This document shows positions 9,293-17,945 of a stretch of 64,000 bases of DNA, one piece after another (position 1 is the first letter of the stretch; each line of letters opens with the position of its first letter). The translations under genes and the position numbers were made by a program. Below the pieces are notes generated by a model. The model was given only the letters and a program-made list of their open reading frames with translations, ran no database searches and had not been told where the DNA came from. Origin of the DNA: Xenorhabdus japonica (lineage in GTDB: Bacteria > Pseudomonadota > Gammaproteobacteria > Enterobacterales > Enterobacteriaceae); NCBI RefSeq assembly GCF_900115195.1, contig NZ_FOVO01000006.1, positions 1-64,000 of the forward strand. Reading direction: 5' to 3'.

Positions 9293-10345
9293 TTAGCTTC
9301 TGCGGCTCTTGATAGCCTGAGATAATTGACGCAGTAAGGTTTCTGTATCTTCCCAACCAATACAAGCATCTGTCACACTCTGACCATAAACCAAAGGCTT
9401 ATTACTCTCCAGATTTTGATTTCCTTCAACTAAGTGGCTTTCAACCATAACACCAATGATCGCATTTTCGCCGCCTGCAATCTGACCACAGACATCCACA
9501 CCTACATCCATTTGTCGTTTAAACTGCTTTGCACTATTTGCATGGCTAAAGTCAATCATCACGCGAGGAGCTAAACCAGCTTTCTCTAACCCTTCTTTAA
9601 CCTCACTGACATGCTTGGCGCTGTAATTAGGCTCTTTGCCACCACGCAGAATAATATGGCAATCGTGGTTACCTGTCGTATTAACAATCGCAGAGTGACC
9701 CCATTTCGTGACAGACAAGAAACAATGTGATGAGCTGGCTGAATTGATAGCATCAATGGCGACTTTAATTGTTCCATCCGTGCCATTTTTGAATCCAACC
9801 GGACAAGACAGCCCAGATGCCAATTCGCGATGAACCTGAGATTCTGTTGTACGTGCTCCTATCGCACCCCAGCTCATGAGATCTGCTAAATATTGGGGGC
9901 TAATCATATCAAGGAACTCGCCAGCCGCAGGCAACCCCATATTATTAATATCAAGCAATAGATTACGGGCAGTACATAATCCATCGTTGATATCAAAACT
10001 GCAATCCATGTTTGGATCGTTGATCAGTCCTTTCCAGCCTATAGTTGTGCGGGGCTTTTCAAAGTAAACCCGCATAATGATTTCCAAATCATCTTTCAGT
10101 TCTTCACGTAATTGATTCAAGCGCCTTGCATATTCTAATGCCGCTTGTGGATCATGAATTGAACATGGACCAATCACTACTAATAGACGATCATCTTCAC
10201 CAATTAAAATATTATGAATAGATTCACGTGCCTTGCGAACTGTAATAGCACTATCTTCTGTCGCAGGAAATTTTTCGAGTAGCGCTACTGGTGGTAGTAA
10301 TTCCGTTATTTTTCTTATTCTTATATCGTCATTCTGGTAATTCAT
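9293..10345 (-). CDS. aroG: 3-deoxy-7-phosphoheptulonate (DAHP) synthase, phenylalanine-sensitive type
   Basis: AroG condenses phosphoenolpyruvate and erythrose 4-phosphate, the first committed step of the shikimate pathway. The start at 10345 (MNYQNDDIRIRKI) gives 350 residues, the same as E. coli AroG; five extra upstream codons to 10360 are not needed. Family motifs are LLVVIGPCSIHDP, GARTTESQVHRELASG, FKNGTDGTIKVA and VMVESHLVEGNQ. The N-terminus resembles AroG more than AroF or AroH. A weak TGTAAA half-site upstream (about 10420) could belong to a TyrR box, but this is not convincing. Confidence 0.96.
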   Translation of the reverse strand: MNYQNDDIRIRKITELLPPVALLEKFPATEDSAITVRKARESIHNILIGEDDRLLVVIGPCSIHDPQAALEYARRLNQLREELKDDLEIIMRVYFEKPRTTIGWKGLINDPNMDCSFDINDGLCTARNLLLDINNMGLPAAGEFLDMISPQYLADLMSWGAIGARTTESQVHRELASGLSCPVGFKNGTDGTIKVAIDAINSASSSHCFLSVTKWGHSAIVNTTGNHDCHIILRGGKEPNYSAKHVSEVKEGLEKAGLAPRVMIDFSHANSAKQFKRQMDVGVDVCGQIAGGENAIIGVMVESHLVEGNQNLESNKPLVYGQSVTDACIGWEDTETLLRQLSQAIKSRRS

Positions 10346-10609
10346 TATCCTTTCACCCAATGTATTTACAGTTATTTGAAATAATTTTGTGATTTCAATC
10401 TAACTGTTAGGCGTTGTGCTGTAAATAATCTTTGTGAGTAAAAATAGGGTACTTTTTTGATATAAAAAATCATCGAACGTAAAAATGATGTTAATTCAAA
10501 TAAATAGACTGATAAGAAGAAAATACTTTGCAGCAAAGATGCCAAATAACAGGCCATAGATTAATCCTATGGCCGATGATCAGTGTTAATTTATATTTTA
10601 TTTTGCTTG

Positions 10610-11311
10610 TTATCCGTTATGTTTAGCTGCCTTGATCCACAGGTGAGCACCATTTAGTGCGATACCTGTCAAAATAATATATTGCAGCGACATCGCCAGA
10701 ACACCTTGATAATAATAAATCACTACACTGATAACATTGATGATGACCCAAATCAGCCAGTTTTCTACATGCTTACGAGTCATCAGAATCATAGCTACTA
10801 TGGATAATACCGTCATTACTGAATCCCAGAATGGGAAAGCATCTGGCTGTAGCTCAGGCATAGTGATATTAGACCCCATTCCCTGTAGAGCAAGCACCAC
10901 TATTTTTGCCATATAACCAAATACTTGATCGATATTGAATGTCATGATCAATATGGCAAAAATTGAAATCGCGGCAACAGTAGCCATCTGTTTAGGATTA
11001 AGCCAACGAATTTTAAGCTCTACTTGTTTTTGCTCATTCACTCGGCTCCATGCATACCAACCATAGATATTGGCCGCGAAGAAAAAGACTTGCAAAATGA
11101 GGCTGGCGTAGAGTTGAATTTGGAAGAAGATGACGGCAAACAGTGAAACATTAATTAGCCCAAATAGGTAATTAATGATTTTCTCCTGACTGGCGAGCCA
11201 AATACATAATAACCCTGCTATCGTACTAATCGCTTCAATATATGAAAGGTCATAACCGTCTGTTCCTAATGGTATATGTACTAATATGTTATTGATATTG
11301 AAAAAATCCAT
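10610..11311 (-). CDS. pnuC: Nicotinamide riboside transporter
   Basis: The protein has 233 residues (E. coli PnuC 239) and about seven transmembrane segments. It begins MDFFNINNILVHIPLG and contains the conserved ANIYGWYAWSR and ELQPDAFPFWDS segments. PnuC imports nicotinamide riboside for NAD salvage. In E. coli it is the second gene of the nadA-pnuC operon. Here nadA is absent: the upstream neighbour on this strand is the tRNA-Lys cluster. Loss of nadA from this locus would make salvage more important if no copy exists elsewhere. Confidence 0.95.
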   Translation of the reverse strand: MDFFNINNILVHIPLGTDGYDLSYIEAISTIAGLLCIWLASQEKIINYLFGLINVSLFAVIFFQIQLYASLILQVFFFAANIYGWYAWSRVNEQKQVELKIRWLNPKQMATVAAISIFAILIMTFNIDQVFGYMAKIVVLALQGMGSNITMPELQPDAFPFWDSVMTVLSIVAMILMTRKHVENWLIWVIINVISVVIYYYQGVLAMSLQYIILTGIALNGAHLWIKAAKHNG

Positions 11312-11433
11312 GCTTTCTTATCCTTACCATAAATAATGTTTAGTATATCTATATAACAAACGTGAAATTACGAGACAAATAGGTTATTTTGCTCTTTTTG
11401 GTTTTACATACTAAACACGATAGCGAATTTAAA

Positions 11434-11459
11434 TAAAAAAGTCTTTAAGTATTTTAAAG
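11434..11459 (-). terminator. Terminator downstream of the tRNA-Lys cluster
   Basis: CTTTAA (11443-11448) pairs with TTAAAG (11454-11459). On the minus strand the stem is followed by a TTTTTT run, placing it just past the last (broken) tRNA copy. Confidence 0.6.
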
Positions 11460-11485
11460 GTCTTAGGCCGATGCTGGCGCATCGT

Positions 11486-11561
11486 TGTCTCGCTTCGCTC
11501 GACTCGAACCTGCGACCTATTGATTAAAATTCAACTACTCTACCGACTGAGCTAACGACCC
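11486..11561 (-). pseudogene. tRNA-Lys pseudogene with replaced 3' end
   Basis: From 11561 down to about 11503 this copy follows the two intact tRNA-Lys genes: 5' acceptor strand, D-arm, anticodon TTT and the start of the T-arm. Beyond the T-loop the sequence is unrelated. The 3' T-stem, 3' acceptor strand and CCA are missing and are replaced by two small hairpin-forming segments (for example CGATGC/GCATCG at 11469-11484). Base changes in the anticodon arm are also seen. A functional tRNA cannot form. Confidence 0.8.
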
Positions 11562-11592
11562 ATCTAAGGAGTGCATGAATTGAGAATTTAAA

Positions 11593-11668
11593 TGGTGGGT
11601 CGTGCAGGATTCGAACCTGCGACCAATTGATTAAAAGTCAACTGCTCTACCGACTGAGCTAACGACCC
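11593..11668 (-). tRNA. tRNA-Lys (TTT)
   Basis: This is a 76-base cloverleaf on the minus strand. The acceptor GGGTCGT pairs with ACGACCC, followed by A and an encoded CCA. It has D-arm TAGCTCAG, anticodon loop CTTTTAA and T-arm GCAGGTTCGAATCCTGC. It is virtually identical to the copy at 11700-11775, and the two begin 107 bases apart with a conserved spacer, indicating tandem duplication. E. coli has a larger Lys/Val tRNA cluster at the same place. Confidence 0.97.
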
Positions 11669-11699
11669 ATCTAAGGAGTGCATGAATTGAGGATTTAAA

Positions 11700-11775
11700 T
11701 GGTGGGTCGTGCAGGATTCGAACCTGCGACCAATTGATTAAAAGTCAACTGCTCTACCGACTGAGCTAACGACCC
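11700..11775 (-). tRNA. tRNA-Lys (TTT)
   Basis: This is the first transcribed copy of the cluster, with the same 76-base structure and encoded CCA as the neighbouring copy. The anticodon is TTT, which decodes AAA and AAG. Confidence 0.97.
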
Positions 11776-11891
11776 ATCTAAATCTGTTTGGCAGTTATCC
11801 TTGCCAACGGCGGCATATATTACTGATTTCTCAGTAGGGCGCAACATTTATTTTAGAAAAATTGTTTGAATGTCTATTAATCAGACAATTA

Positions 11892-11923
11892 CCCCAAAAA
11901 GACCGATATTTGATCTTTTGGGG
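11892..11923 (-). terminator. Hairpin downstream of cpoB
   Basis: CCCCAAAA (11892-11899) pairs with TTTTGGGG (11916-11923), eight bases past the cpoB stop. The T-run after the stem is poor, so termination may be partial and could let transcription continue into the tRNAs. Confidence 0.5.
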
Positions 11924-11930
11924 ATAATTA

Positions 11931-12707
11931 TTACATCCCAGAAAGCTTTTTCTCAGCCATTTTTGCTGCATTAGTACCAGGATATTGCTTAACCACCTGC
12001 TGATAAACAGCTTTCGCTTTAGCCTTTTGTCCCTTTTCCTGCATGATTACACCAACTTTATACAGGGAGTCACTGCTTTTTTGCGACTTAGGATAATCTT
12101 TCACAACAGTGGCAAAATAATAAGCCGCATCGTCTTTTTTGCCTTTGTTGTAATTCAATTGTCCTAACCAATAATTAGTATTCGATAAGTACTTAGACTT
12201 AGGATAGATTTTGACAAAATTTTGAAATGCCACAATCGCTTTATCATATTCTTTGGTATTAATAGCCAAAGAAACGGCAGCATCGTAATCACCCTTTTCA
12301 CTTCCCGTACTCACAGGTGCGGCGGATTGCCTATTATCACCTTGTGCCGAAGGCGCTGCATTACGATTTTCTGAGTCTGAACTTTCCGCACTTGATGGAT
12401 TGGTTATTTTATCTAACTGTAAATAAAGATTTTTTTGACGTTCAATGACCTGATTTAATTGATACTGACTCTCCTGAATTTGACCACGGAGCATATCAAT
12501 ATCACGTTGGGAATCAGAAAGCTGTTGCTGGAGTTGAGTTAATAATTGACTGTGAGCGTCAGAAATACGCTCTAATTGGGAGAGGCGTTCATCGGTGGAG
12601 CCTGAGCCGACATTATTGATTGGCGCTCGGGCAGTAGCGACCCAAGGAGCCGCTACGCCAACCAATAACGACAGACCCAACATATAACGTCTGAAGTTAC
12701 TGTTCAT
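11931..12707 (-). CDS. cpoB: Cell division coordinator CpoB (YbgF)
   Basis: This 258-residue periplasmic protein corresponds to E. coli CpoB (263). It has a signal peptide with SLLVGVAAPWVATARA, then an N-terminal coiled coil (LSQLERISDAHSQLLTQL, about residues 40-100) that trimerises. A low-complexity linker rich in Ser, Asn and Gln follows (about 105-140). The C-terminal half is TPR repeats (YWLGQLNYNKGKKDDAAYYF and YKVGVIMQEKGQKAKAKAVY). CpoB links Tol-Pal constriction with PBP1B-dependent peptidoglycan synthesis. It lies nine bases after pal as the last gene of the tol-pal cluster. Confidence 0.95.
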   Translation of the reverse strand: MNSNFRRYMLGLSLLVGVAAPWVATARAPINNVGSGSTDERLSQLERISDAHSQLLTQLQQQLSDSQRDIDMLRGQIQESQYQLNQVIERQKNLYLQLDKITNPSSAESSDSENRNAAPSAQGDNRQSAAPVSTGSEKGDYDAAVSLAINTKEYDKAIVAFQNFVKIYPKSKYLSNTNYWLGQLNYNKGKKDDAAYYFATVVKDYPKSQKSSDSLYKVGVIMQEKGQKAKAKAVYQQVVKQYPGTNAAKMAEKKLSGM

Positions 12708-12716
12708 GCATTACTC

Positions 12717-13223
12717 TTAGTATACGATTACAGCGCGACGGTTTTTAGAGTACGCTGCTTCGTCATGGCCAAGTACAGCCGGTTTTTCTTTACCGTAAGA
12801 AACGATAGCGAGCTGATCAGCAGAAACGCCTTTGCCTTGCAGATACATTTTCACTGCGTTTGCACGGCGCTCACCCAGAGCGATATTGTACTCTGGAGTA
12901 CCACGCTCATCTGCGTGACCTTCGATAGTAACTTTAACAGATGGGTTAGTGCGCAGGAATGCAGCGTGGGCATCCAGCATCTGAGCAAATTCGCTGTTGA
13001 TATCATACTTATCGAAACCGAAGTATACGATGCTTTTGTTCTGCAGCTCTTGCATCTGCTGACGTGCTAATTCTTCAGCAGACAGACCTGTTGATTTAGA
13101 AGAATTATCAACAGTGCCTACACTAGACTGATCATTGTTGCCATTTTTGTTAGTAGTACACGCTGCTACGGCCATGATTGGTAAAGCTAACATCAGCCCT
13201 TTTAGCACTTTGTTCAGTTGCAT
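12717..13223 (-). CDS. pal: Peptidoglycan-associated lipoprotein
   Basis: Pal has 168 residues when started at [12 protein letters not shown], as in E. coli; the frame upstream to 13250 is not needed. The lipobox MAVAAC places the acylated cysteine at residue 22. A Ser/Asn-rich linker is followed by the OmpA-like peptidoglycan-binding domain with [28 protein letters not shown] and [18 protein letters not shown]. Pal anchors the outer membrane to the wall and partners TolB. The C-terminal half is nearly identical to E. coli. Confidence 0.97.
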   Translation of the reverse strand: MQLNKVLKGLMLALPIMAVAACTTNKNGNNDQSSVGTVDNSSKSTGLSAEELARQQMQELQNKSIVYFGFDKYDINSEFAQMLDAHAAFLRTNPSVKVTIEGHADERGTPEYNIALGERRANAVKMYLQGKGVSADQLAIVSYGKEKPAVLGHDEAAYSKNRRAVIVY

Positions 13224-13265
13224 CTCTTTGATCCTTTTATAGTTTGCCATACATATTATTATGCA

Positions 13266-14585
13266 TCACAGATACGGCGACCAGGCAGGAGATTTTACCT
13301 GTCCATTGGTAGCCGGAAGACGCGCTTTGAAACGCCCATCAGTCGAAACTAGCTGCAATATAGTTCCCCACCCTTGAGTAGAGCTATAAATCACCATAGT
13401 GCCATTAGGTGCGATACTCGGCGTTTCATCCAGAAACGTATCTGTCAAAATTTGGACAGATCCCGTTGCCAGATCTTGTTTAGCGATATGCTGACTGCCA
13501 CTTGCCGAGCTAACCATCACGACAAAACTACCGTCAGGGCTAACATCTGCATCTTGGTTCTGTGATCCTTCCCAAGTTAGGCGTTGTGGAGCACCGCCAT
13601 TAATATCAATTTTGTACAACTGCGGACGACCGCCCTGATCTGAGGTATAGACCAATGTCTGGTTATCCGGCATCCAGCTTGGCTCAGTATTATTACTGCG
13701 GCCATCAGTGACCTGACGGATTTGGCCAGAAGCTAAATCCATCACATAAAGATTTAAACTACCTGTTTTAGATAATGCAAAGGCAAGTTTAGTCCCATCC
13801 GGGGAAAATGCAGGTGCTCCGTTATGACGAGGGAATGAAGCTACCTGACGTACAGCACTTGTTGCCAAAGTTTGAATAATCAACGCAGAGCGACCACCTT
13901 CAAACGTAACATAGGCAAGTTTGGAAGCATCTGGAGACCATGCTGGTGACATCAGTGGTTCCGGTGAACGGTGTATCCGAGTTTGGTTATAGCCATCATA
14001 ATCAGAAACATACAGCTCATATGGAAATTTACCCTCATTGCTGTTTTTGACGACATAAGCTAGACGGGTACGAAATGCACCTTTAATACCTGTCAGTTTT
14101 TCAAATACCTGATCACTGACTGTGTGTGCTGCAAAGCGTAACCATTTTTTATCGATTGTGAACTGATTTTGTTCCAACACAGTTCCCGGTGCACCAGCAA
14201 CATCAACAAGCTGATAAGAAACAAGAAATTTACCATCCGCACTTGGCTGAATATGTCCGACAACCACTGAGTCGATTCCAAGAGCAGACCAAGCAGCAGG
14301 CGTTACTTCTGAGGCAATCGCCGGTTGTTGCGGCATACGATTTGGATCAATCGGATTAAATTTCCCACTGTTTCTTAAATCCGCAGCAATAATTGAACTA
14401 ATATTTTCAGGGGCGTCTCCTGCACCAGACCATTTAAATGGGACAATCCCAATAGGACGAGCAGAATCAACACCTTGTGTAATTTCAATACGGACTTCTG
14501 CATGAGCAAACACAGCCCACATCATCAGAAAGCTCAATATTATTCTAAACTTCTGTTTAAACATTTGTTCAAAAGTTTGCTTCAT
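13266..14585 (-). CDS. tolB: Tol-Pal system beta-propeller protein TolB
   Basis: This periplasmic protein of 439 residues has a signal peptide ending near MWAVFAHA. Mature domain 1 (about 25-165) precedes a six-bladed WD40-like propeller. Blade repeats such as [33 protein letters not shown] and [15 protein letters not shown] are clear. TolB binds Pal and receives signals from TolA. Two adjacent ATGs occur at 14588 and 14585; the second gives better spacing from the GGGAG site. The 170-base gap to tolA leaves room for a separate promoter. Confidence 0.96.
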   Translation of the reverse strand: MKQTFEQMFKQKFRIILSFLMMWAVFAHAEVRIEITQGVDSARPIGIVPFKWSGAGDAPENISSIIAADLRNSGKFNPIDPNRMPQQPAIASEVTPAAWSALGIDSVVVGHIQPSADGKFLVSYQLVDVAGAPGTVLEQNQFTIDKKWLRFAAHTVSDQVFEKLTGIKGAFRTRLAYVVKNSNEGKFPYELYVSDYDGYNQTRIHRSPEPLMSPAWSPDASKLAYVTFEGGRSALIIQTLATSAVRQVASFPRHNGAPAFSPDGTKLAFALSKTGSLNLYVMDLASGQIRQVTDGRSNNTEPSWMPDNQTLVYTSDQGGRPQLYKIDINGGAPQRLTWEGSQNQDADVSPDGSFVVMVSSASGSQHIAKQDLATGSVQILTDTFLDETPSIAPNGTMVIYSSTQGWGTILQLVSTDGRFKARLPATNGQVKSPAWSPYL

Positions 14586-14754
14586 CATTTCTCCCTTATC
14601 GCGATCTTTTATATGCCCGCAATAATCCGCCGGATTCTAACAAACGCCAACAAACAAAACTAGATACCTAAATAAAATCTAATAATTTTGTTTGTACATA
14701 TAAATAATTCGAAGATTTACCTAACAAATAACACGTTCACACTAAATATTTACT

Positions 14755-15843
14755 TTACTGTGGCTTAAAGTCTAGAGTGAAACTCTTGAAATGTTCATAA
14801 ATCTCGTTACTTGGTGGACGTGGCATTTTCTTTGCCTGATTAGCCGCTGCAAGCGCTGCTCTACACAAAGCTGGATCACCAGCCCCTGCTTTGATATCAA
14901 TCAGCAATCCATCTGGTGCCAGTTTTATATTTAAATCACAAGTACGTCCGATATACAGAGCTGGATCACGAAAATTATGTTGGATCGCAGCCTGAATTTG
15001 TCCCTTGTAATTACTAATATCGGAATCAGAAGGACCGCTTTTCTTAGCCCCACCTTTTCCTGCCGCAGCTGCGCCGCCCAGCTTAGGTGTATTGGAGGTC
15101 AATCCACCTAATAAATCATCAACTGCTTGAGCCTGTTTCGCTGCTTCTGCTTTCGCCTTAGCTTCTGCTTTCGCCTTAGCCTCTTCTTCTGCTTTCGCTT
15201 TAGCTTCCGCCTCAGCCTTTGCTTTAGCTTCTGCTTTAGCTTTTGCCTCAGCCGCTGCTTTACGTTTTGCAGCCTCTTCCGCTTCTTTCTTTGCCTGAGC
15301 TTCTGCTTTCTGTCGAGCTTCCGCCTGTTCTTTTAAGATCCTGTCTTTTTCTGCCAGTGCTTTTGCTGCCGCTTCTTCCGCCTGTTTTTGCTCTTCACGG
15401 GCTTTAGCAGCAGCGGCATCAGCCTGCTTTTGCTCTTCAAACGCTTTAGCAGCGGCTGCCTCGGACTGTTTTTTCTGCGCTTCAGCCGACTGCTGTGCTT
15501 TAATTCGCTCTTCTTCAGCTATTTTCAAACGTTCCTGTTCTTCCGCCTGCTTTGCACGCAATTCAGCAGCCTGCTGTTCAGCCTTTTTCTTCCGCTGTTG
15601 TTCCGCTAACTTTGCATTGGCCTGTTGCTGTTGCTGCTGATTATATTGTTGAACTACAGCATTCGGATCAACCATCACAGCATCAATGACAGTACCGTCT
15701 TTTCCACCACCACCCATTTCCATTTTTTGCACCAAAGAACCCCAAATCAGAAAACCGATCAGGATAATGTGCAATATTACAGAAATGATAATGGCGCGAT
15801 TCAGCCTATTGTTTTGTTCGCTTGTCTTTCCCACGCTCGACAT
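14755..15843 (-). CDS. tolA: Cell envelope integrity protein TolA
   Basis: TolA has 362 residues. Domain I is one membrane helix (RAIIISVILHIILIGFLIWG) carrying the Ser/His face that contacts TolQR. Domain II, about residues 70-250, is a long Ala/Lys/Glu helical region with many KAEAEAKAKAE-type repeats. Domain III, about 270-362, is globular with LNIKLAPDGLL and AALAAANQAKKMPRPP. It bridges the inner membrane to Pal and TolB and is energised by the proton motive force. It is shorter than E. coli TolA (421), mainly in the repetitive helical domain. Confidence 0.96.
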   Translation of the reverse strand: MSSVGKTSEQNNRLNRAIIISVILHIILIGFLIWGSLVQKMEMGGGGKDGTVIDAVMVDPNAVVQQYNQQQQQQANAKLAEQQRKKKAEQQAAELRAKQAEEQERLKIAEEERIKAQQSAEAQKKQSEAAAAKAFEEQKQADAAAAKAREEQKQAEEAAAKALAEKDRILKEQAEARQKAEAQAKKEAEEAAKRKAAAEAKAKAEAKAKAEAEAKAKAEEEAKAKAEAKAKAEAAKQAQAVDDLLGGLTSNTPKLGGAAAAGKGGAKKSGPSDSDISNYKGQIQAAIQHNFRDPALYIGRTCDLNIKLAPDGLLIDIKAGAGDPALCRAALAAANQAKKMPRPPSNEIYEHFKSFTLDFKPQ

Positions 15844-15869
15844 CCAGAAACTTTAAGTGACAGCCGCTA

Positions 15870-16301
15870 TCAGGCTCCGATAGGTTGAGTCATTAAACCC
15901 ACCGATTTTACACCCGCCTGGCGAAGCATATTCAACGCTTTGATAATTTCATCATAAGGAACTTCCTTAGAACCACCAATCAGGAAAATTGTTTTCGGAT
16001 TAGCTTTAATCAAAGTTTGAGCTTCTGCAACAATTTGCTGTTCAGGTAACAATTCCAAACGCTCCTGGTTAACAACCATGTTGTATTGCCCTACCCCAGA
16101 AACTTCCACAATGACCGATGGATTCTCAGTGCTGGAAACTGTTTTTGAATCCACCGCTTCAGGTAAATCGACTTCTACGCTTTGCGTGATAATCGGTGCT
16201 GTTGCCATGAAAATAAGCAGCAATACCAGCAACACGTCCAGCAAGGGGACGATATTGATCTCGGATTTTAGCTCACGTCTGCGACTACGAGTGCGCGCCA
16301 T
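15870..16301 (-). CDS. tolR: Proton channel component TolR
   Basis: The protein has 143 residues, like E. coli TolR (142). An N-terminal basic stretch RTRSRRRELKSEINIVPLLD is followed by one membrane helix that includes the proton-path aspartate in the PLLDVLLVLL motif. The periplasmic domain contains VIVEVSGVGQYN and PYDEIIKALNMLRQAGVKSV. TolR forms the motor with TolQ. It lies between tolQ (25-base gap) and tolA. Confidence 0.97.
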   Translation of the reverse strand: MARTRSRRRELKSEINIVPLLDVLLVLLLIFMATAPIITQSVEVDLPEAVDSKTVSSTENPSVIVEVSGVGQYNMVVNQERLELLPEQQIVAEAQTLIKANPKTIFLIGGSKEVPYDEIIKALNMLRQAGVKSVGLMTQPIGA

Positions 16302-16325
16302 TCGCTGATTTCCCCTTACGATTTA

Positions 16326-17015
16326 TTACGACTTATTGGTATTGGAAGCAAAAGCCTGACGGTGCAGAATAGCCAAGAATTCTTCCATAAAATTATCGTA
16401 CATTTGTTCTAGTTTGTTAACACGTTGGTTCAGGCGGTTATAAGCCATCACCGCAGGAATTGCTGCAAACAGACCGATAGCTGTTGCAATCAGGGCTTCA
16501 GCAATACCTGGGGCAACCATTTGCAGAGTCGCCTGTTTAACGGCTCCCAAAGCAATAAAGGCATGCATGATCCCCCACACCGTACCAAACAAACCAATAT
16601 AAGGACTGATAGAACCCACTGTCCCCAAAAACGGGATATGATTTTCCAATGTTTCCAGTTCACGATTGAGTGAAATACGCATCGCACGGGAAGCACCTGT
16701 GATAACAGCTTCTGGTGCATGGTTATTTGCCTGGTGTAAACGAGCAAATTCTTTAAACCCGGAATGGAATATCTGCTCAGTACCACTTAACGAATCACGG
16801 CGCGACTGACTTTCTTTATAAAGACGAGATAATTCAATACCAGACCAAAACTTATCTTCAAATGCTTCTGCCTCACGGCTCGCAGCATTAAGGAGCTTTG
16901 TTCGTTGGATAATGATTGCCCAAGAAACGACAGAGAAGCCAATCAAAATCAACATGATCAGCTGCACTAAGAAACCTGCCTTAAGGAATAAATCAAGGAT
17001 GTTCATGTCAGTCAC
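16326..17015 (-). CDS. tolQ: Proton channel component TolQ
   Basis: This is a 229-residue inner-membrane protein of the MotA/ExbB/TolQ family with three membrane helices. It starts [16 protein letters not shown] and contains the conserved [20 protein letters not shown] and [20 protein letters not shown]. With TolR it converts the proton gradient into movement of TolA. Its start overlaps the last codon of ybgC by four bases, showing translational coupling. Confidence 0.97.
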   Translation of the reverse strand: MTDMNILDLFLKAGFLVQLIMLILIGFSVVSWAIIIQRTKLLNAASREAEAFEDKFWSGIELSRLYKESQSRRDSLSGTEQIFHSGFKEFARLHQANNHAPEAVITGASRAMRISLNRELETLENHIPFLGTVGSISPYIGLFGTVWGIMHAFIALGAVKQATLQMVAPGIAEALIATAIGLFAAIPAVMAYNRLNQRVNKLEQMYDNFMEEFLAILHRQAFASNTNKS

Positions 17016-17416
17016 TGCTTAAACTCCGCGACAATAGACTTTGGAAGCGCAATAGGCTTCATTTGAGATGAATTCACACAGACAACCAAGCATTCTGCGC
17101 TGCTGATAGTTACGCCATTGCAATCAACTATTCGTTGAATAAATGTCAGAGAAGCGCCCCGGATATTTGTAACTTCGCTTTCAACAACCAGCTGATCGTC
17201 CAACTTTGCTGGTTTCCGATAGTCAATCGTCATACGACTAACAACAAAACCAACTTGTTCATCTAACATATACTGCTGGTGAAAGCCTTTTTCACGCAAC
17301 ATCTCTGTACGAGCTCTTTCGTAAAAGAACAAATATCGAGCGTGATAAACCACACCACTAGCATCTGTGTCTTCATAGTAAACACGGATAGGCCAACGGA
17401 ATAACATATTACTCAT
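17012..17416 (-). CDS. ybgC: Acyl-CoA thioesterase YbgC
   Basis: The protein has 134 residues, the same as E. coli YbgC, and a hot-dog fold. The catalytic aspartate lies in the family motif [16 protein letters not shown] near residue 18. It hydrolyses short-chain acyl-CoA thioesters, and E. coli YbgC binds acyl carrier protein and phospholipid enzymes. It is the first gene of ybgC-tolQRAB-pal-cpoB and overlaps tolQ. Confidence 0.95.
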   Translation of the reverse strand: MSNMLFRWPIRVYYEDTDASGVVYHARYLFFYERARTEMLREKGFHQQYMLDEQVGFVVSRMTIDYRKPAKLDDQLVVESEVTNIRGASLTFIQRIVDCNGVTISSAECLVVCVNSSQMKPIALPKSIVAEFKQ

Positions 17417-17486
17417 ATAATCCTAATTAGGCGAATTGACGTTGTCACTATACTTAAGACAATAGCGCTTTGGAATGACTTGTTAG

Positions 17487-17520
17487 TAAAAAAATTTTAT
17501 CGGCTGTCAGCCGATAAAAT
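17487..17520 (-). terminator. Strong terminator after cydABX-ybgE
   Basis: A perfect 13-base stem (ATTTTATCGGCTG with its complement, 17494-17520) is followed by TTTTTTT on the minus strand. It separates the cyd operon from ybgC. Confidence 0.9.
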
Positions 17521-17530
17521 CGTAATTAGT

Positions 17531-17818
17531 TTACTTAAAGAAATGATATAAACCAAAAAGAAGAATGAAAAATGCAGGTAATGGATGAAAAAACAAACGC
17601 CAGATAATACGTTTAGGATGAAAACCGACACCAAAAGTGACACCAGAACAAACTGCCCAAATCAATAAGATACCCTGCCATATTTGTAGGGAACTGGTAT
17701 TCGCAGCAAAACGCGCAGGGTCCCAAAACATACATGCAGCAAGCGTTAAAGCCATGATGAGGATAAGAGCCCTCAATAGGCTCTTATCCATAAGCTGGTA
17801 GCATTTATCAACCAACAT
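17531..17818 (-). CDS. ybgE: Cyd operon protein YbgE
   Basis: This 95-residue membrane protein of the YbgE family (E. coli 97) has three predicted helices and the conserved ACMFWDPARFAA segment. Its function is unknown. It sits at the end of the cytochrome bd operon in many enterics. Its ATG overlaps the cydX stop in a TAATG arrangement, so it is probably translated by re-initiation. Confidence 0.9.
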   Translation of the reverse strand: MLVDKCYQLMDKSLLRALILIMALTLAACMFWDPARFAANTSSLQIWQGILLIWAVCSGVTFGVGFHPKRIIWRLFFHPLPAFFILLFGLYHFFK

Positions 17819-17934
17819 TATTTTTTGTCACTCTCAGACGCTTTTCGTGATTCATTATGCTCAAGTGCCAAAGCAGCAATGACAGCGAAGCTACAAGCCA
17901 AGAGCGTTCCGAGAATCCAAGCAAAATACCACAT
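17818..17934 (-). CDS. cydX: Cytochrome bd oxidase small subunit CydX
   Basis: This 38-residue peptide begins MWYFAWILGTLLACSF, nearly identical to E. coli CydX (37 residues). Its single transmembrane helix stabilises the CydAB haems. It lies 11 bases after cydB and overlaps ybgE by one base. Confidence 0.95.
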   Translation of the reverse strand: MWYFAWILGTLLACSFAVIAALALEHNESRKASESDKK

Positions 17935-17945
17935 GCCTATGCTCC

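Noticed and set aside
10420-10445. TyrR box before aroG
   Set aside because: Only one half-site (TGTAAA) fits; the second half departs from TTTACA.
10372-10557. 61-codon minus-strand frame between aroG and pnuC
   Set aside because: It has no ribosome-binding site and no recognisable family, and the AT-rich content gives long hydrophobic frames by chance. It is more likely the aroG leader.
11330-11380. NadR operator before pnuC
   Set aside because: TGTTTA is present, but the partner TAAACA at the right spacing is not.
15100-15620. Long Cys/Phe/Ser-rich plus-strand frames opposite tolA
   Set aside because: They are shadows of the Ala/Lys/Glu repeats of the TolA helical domain on the minus strand.
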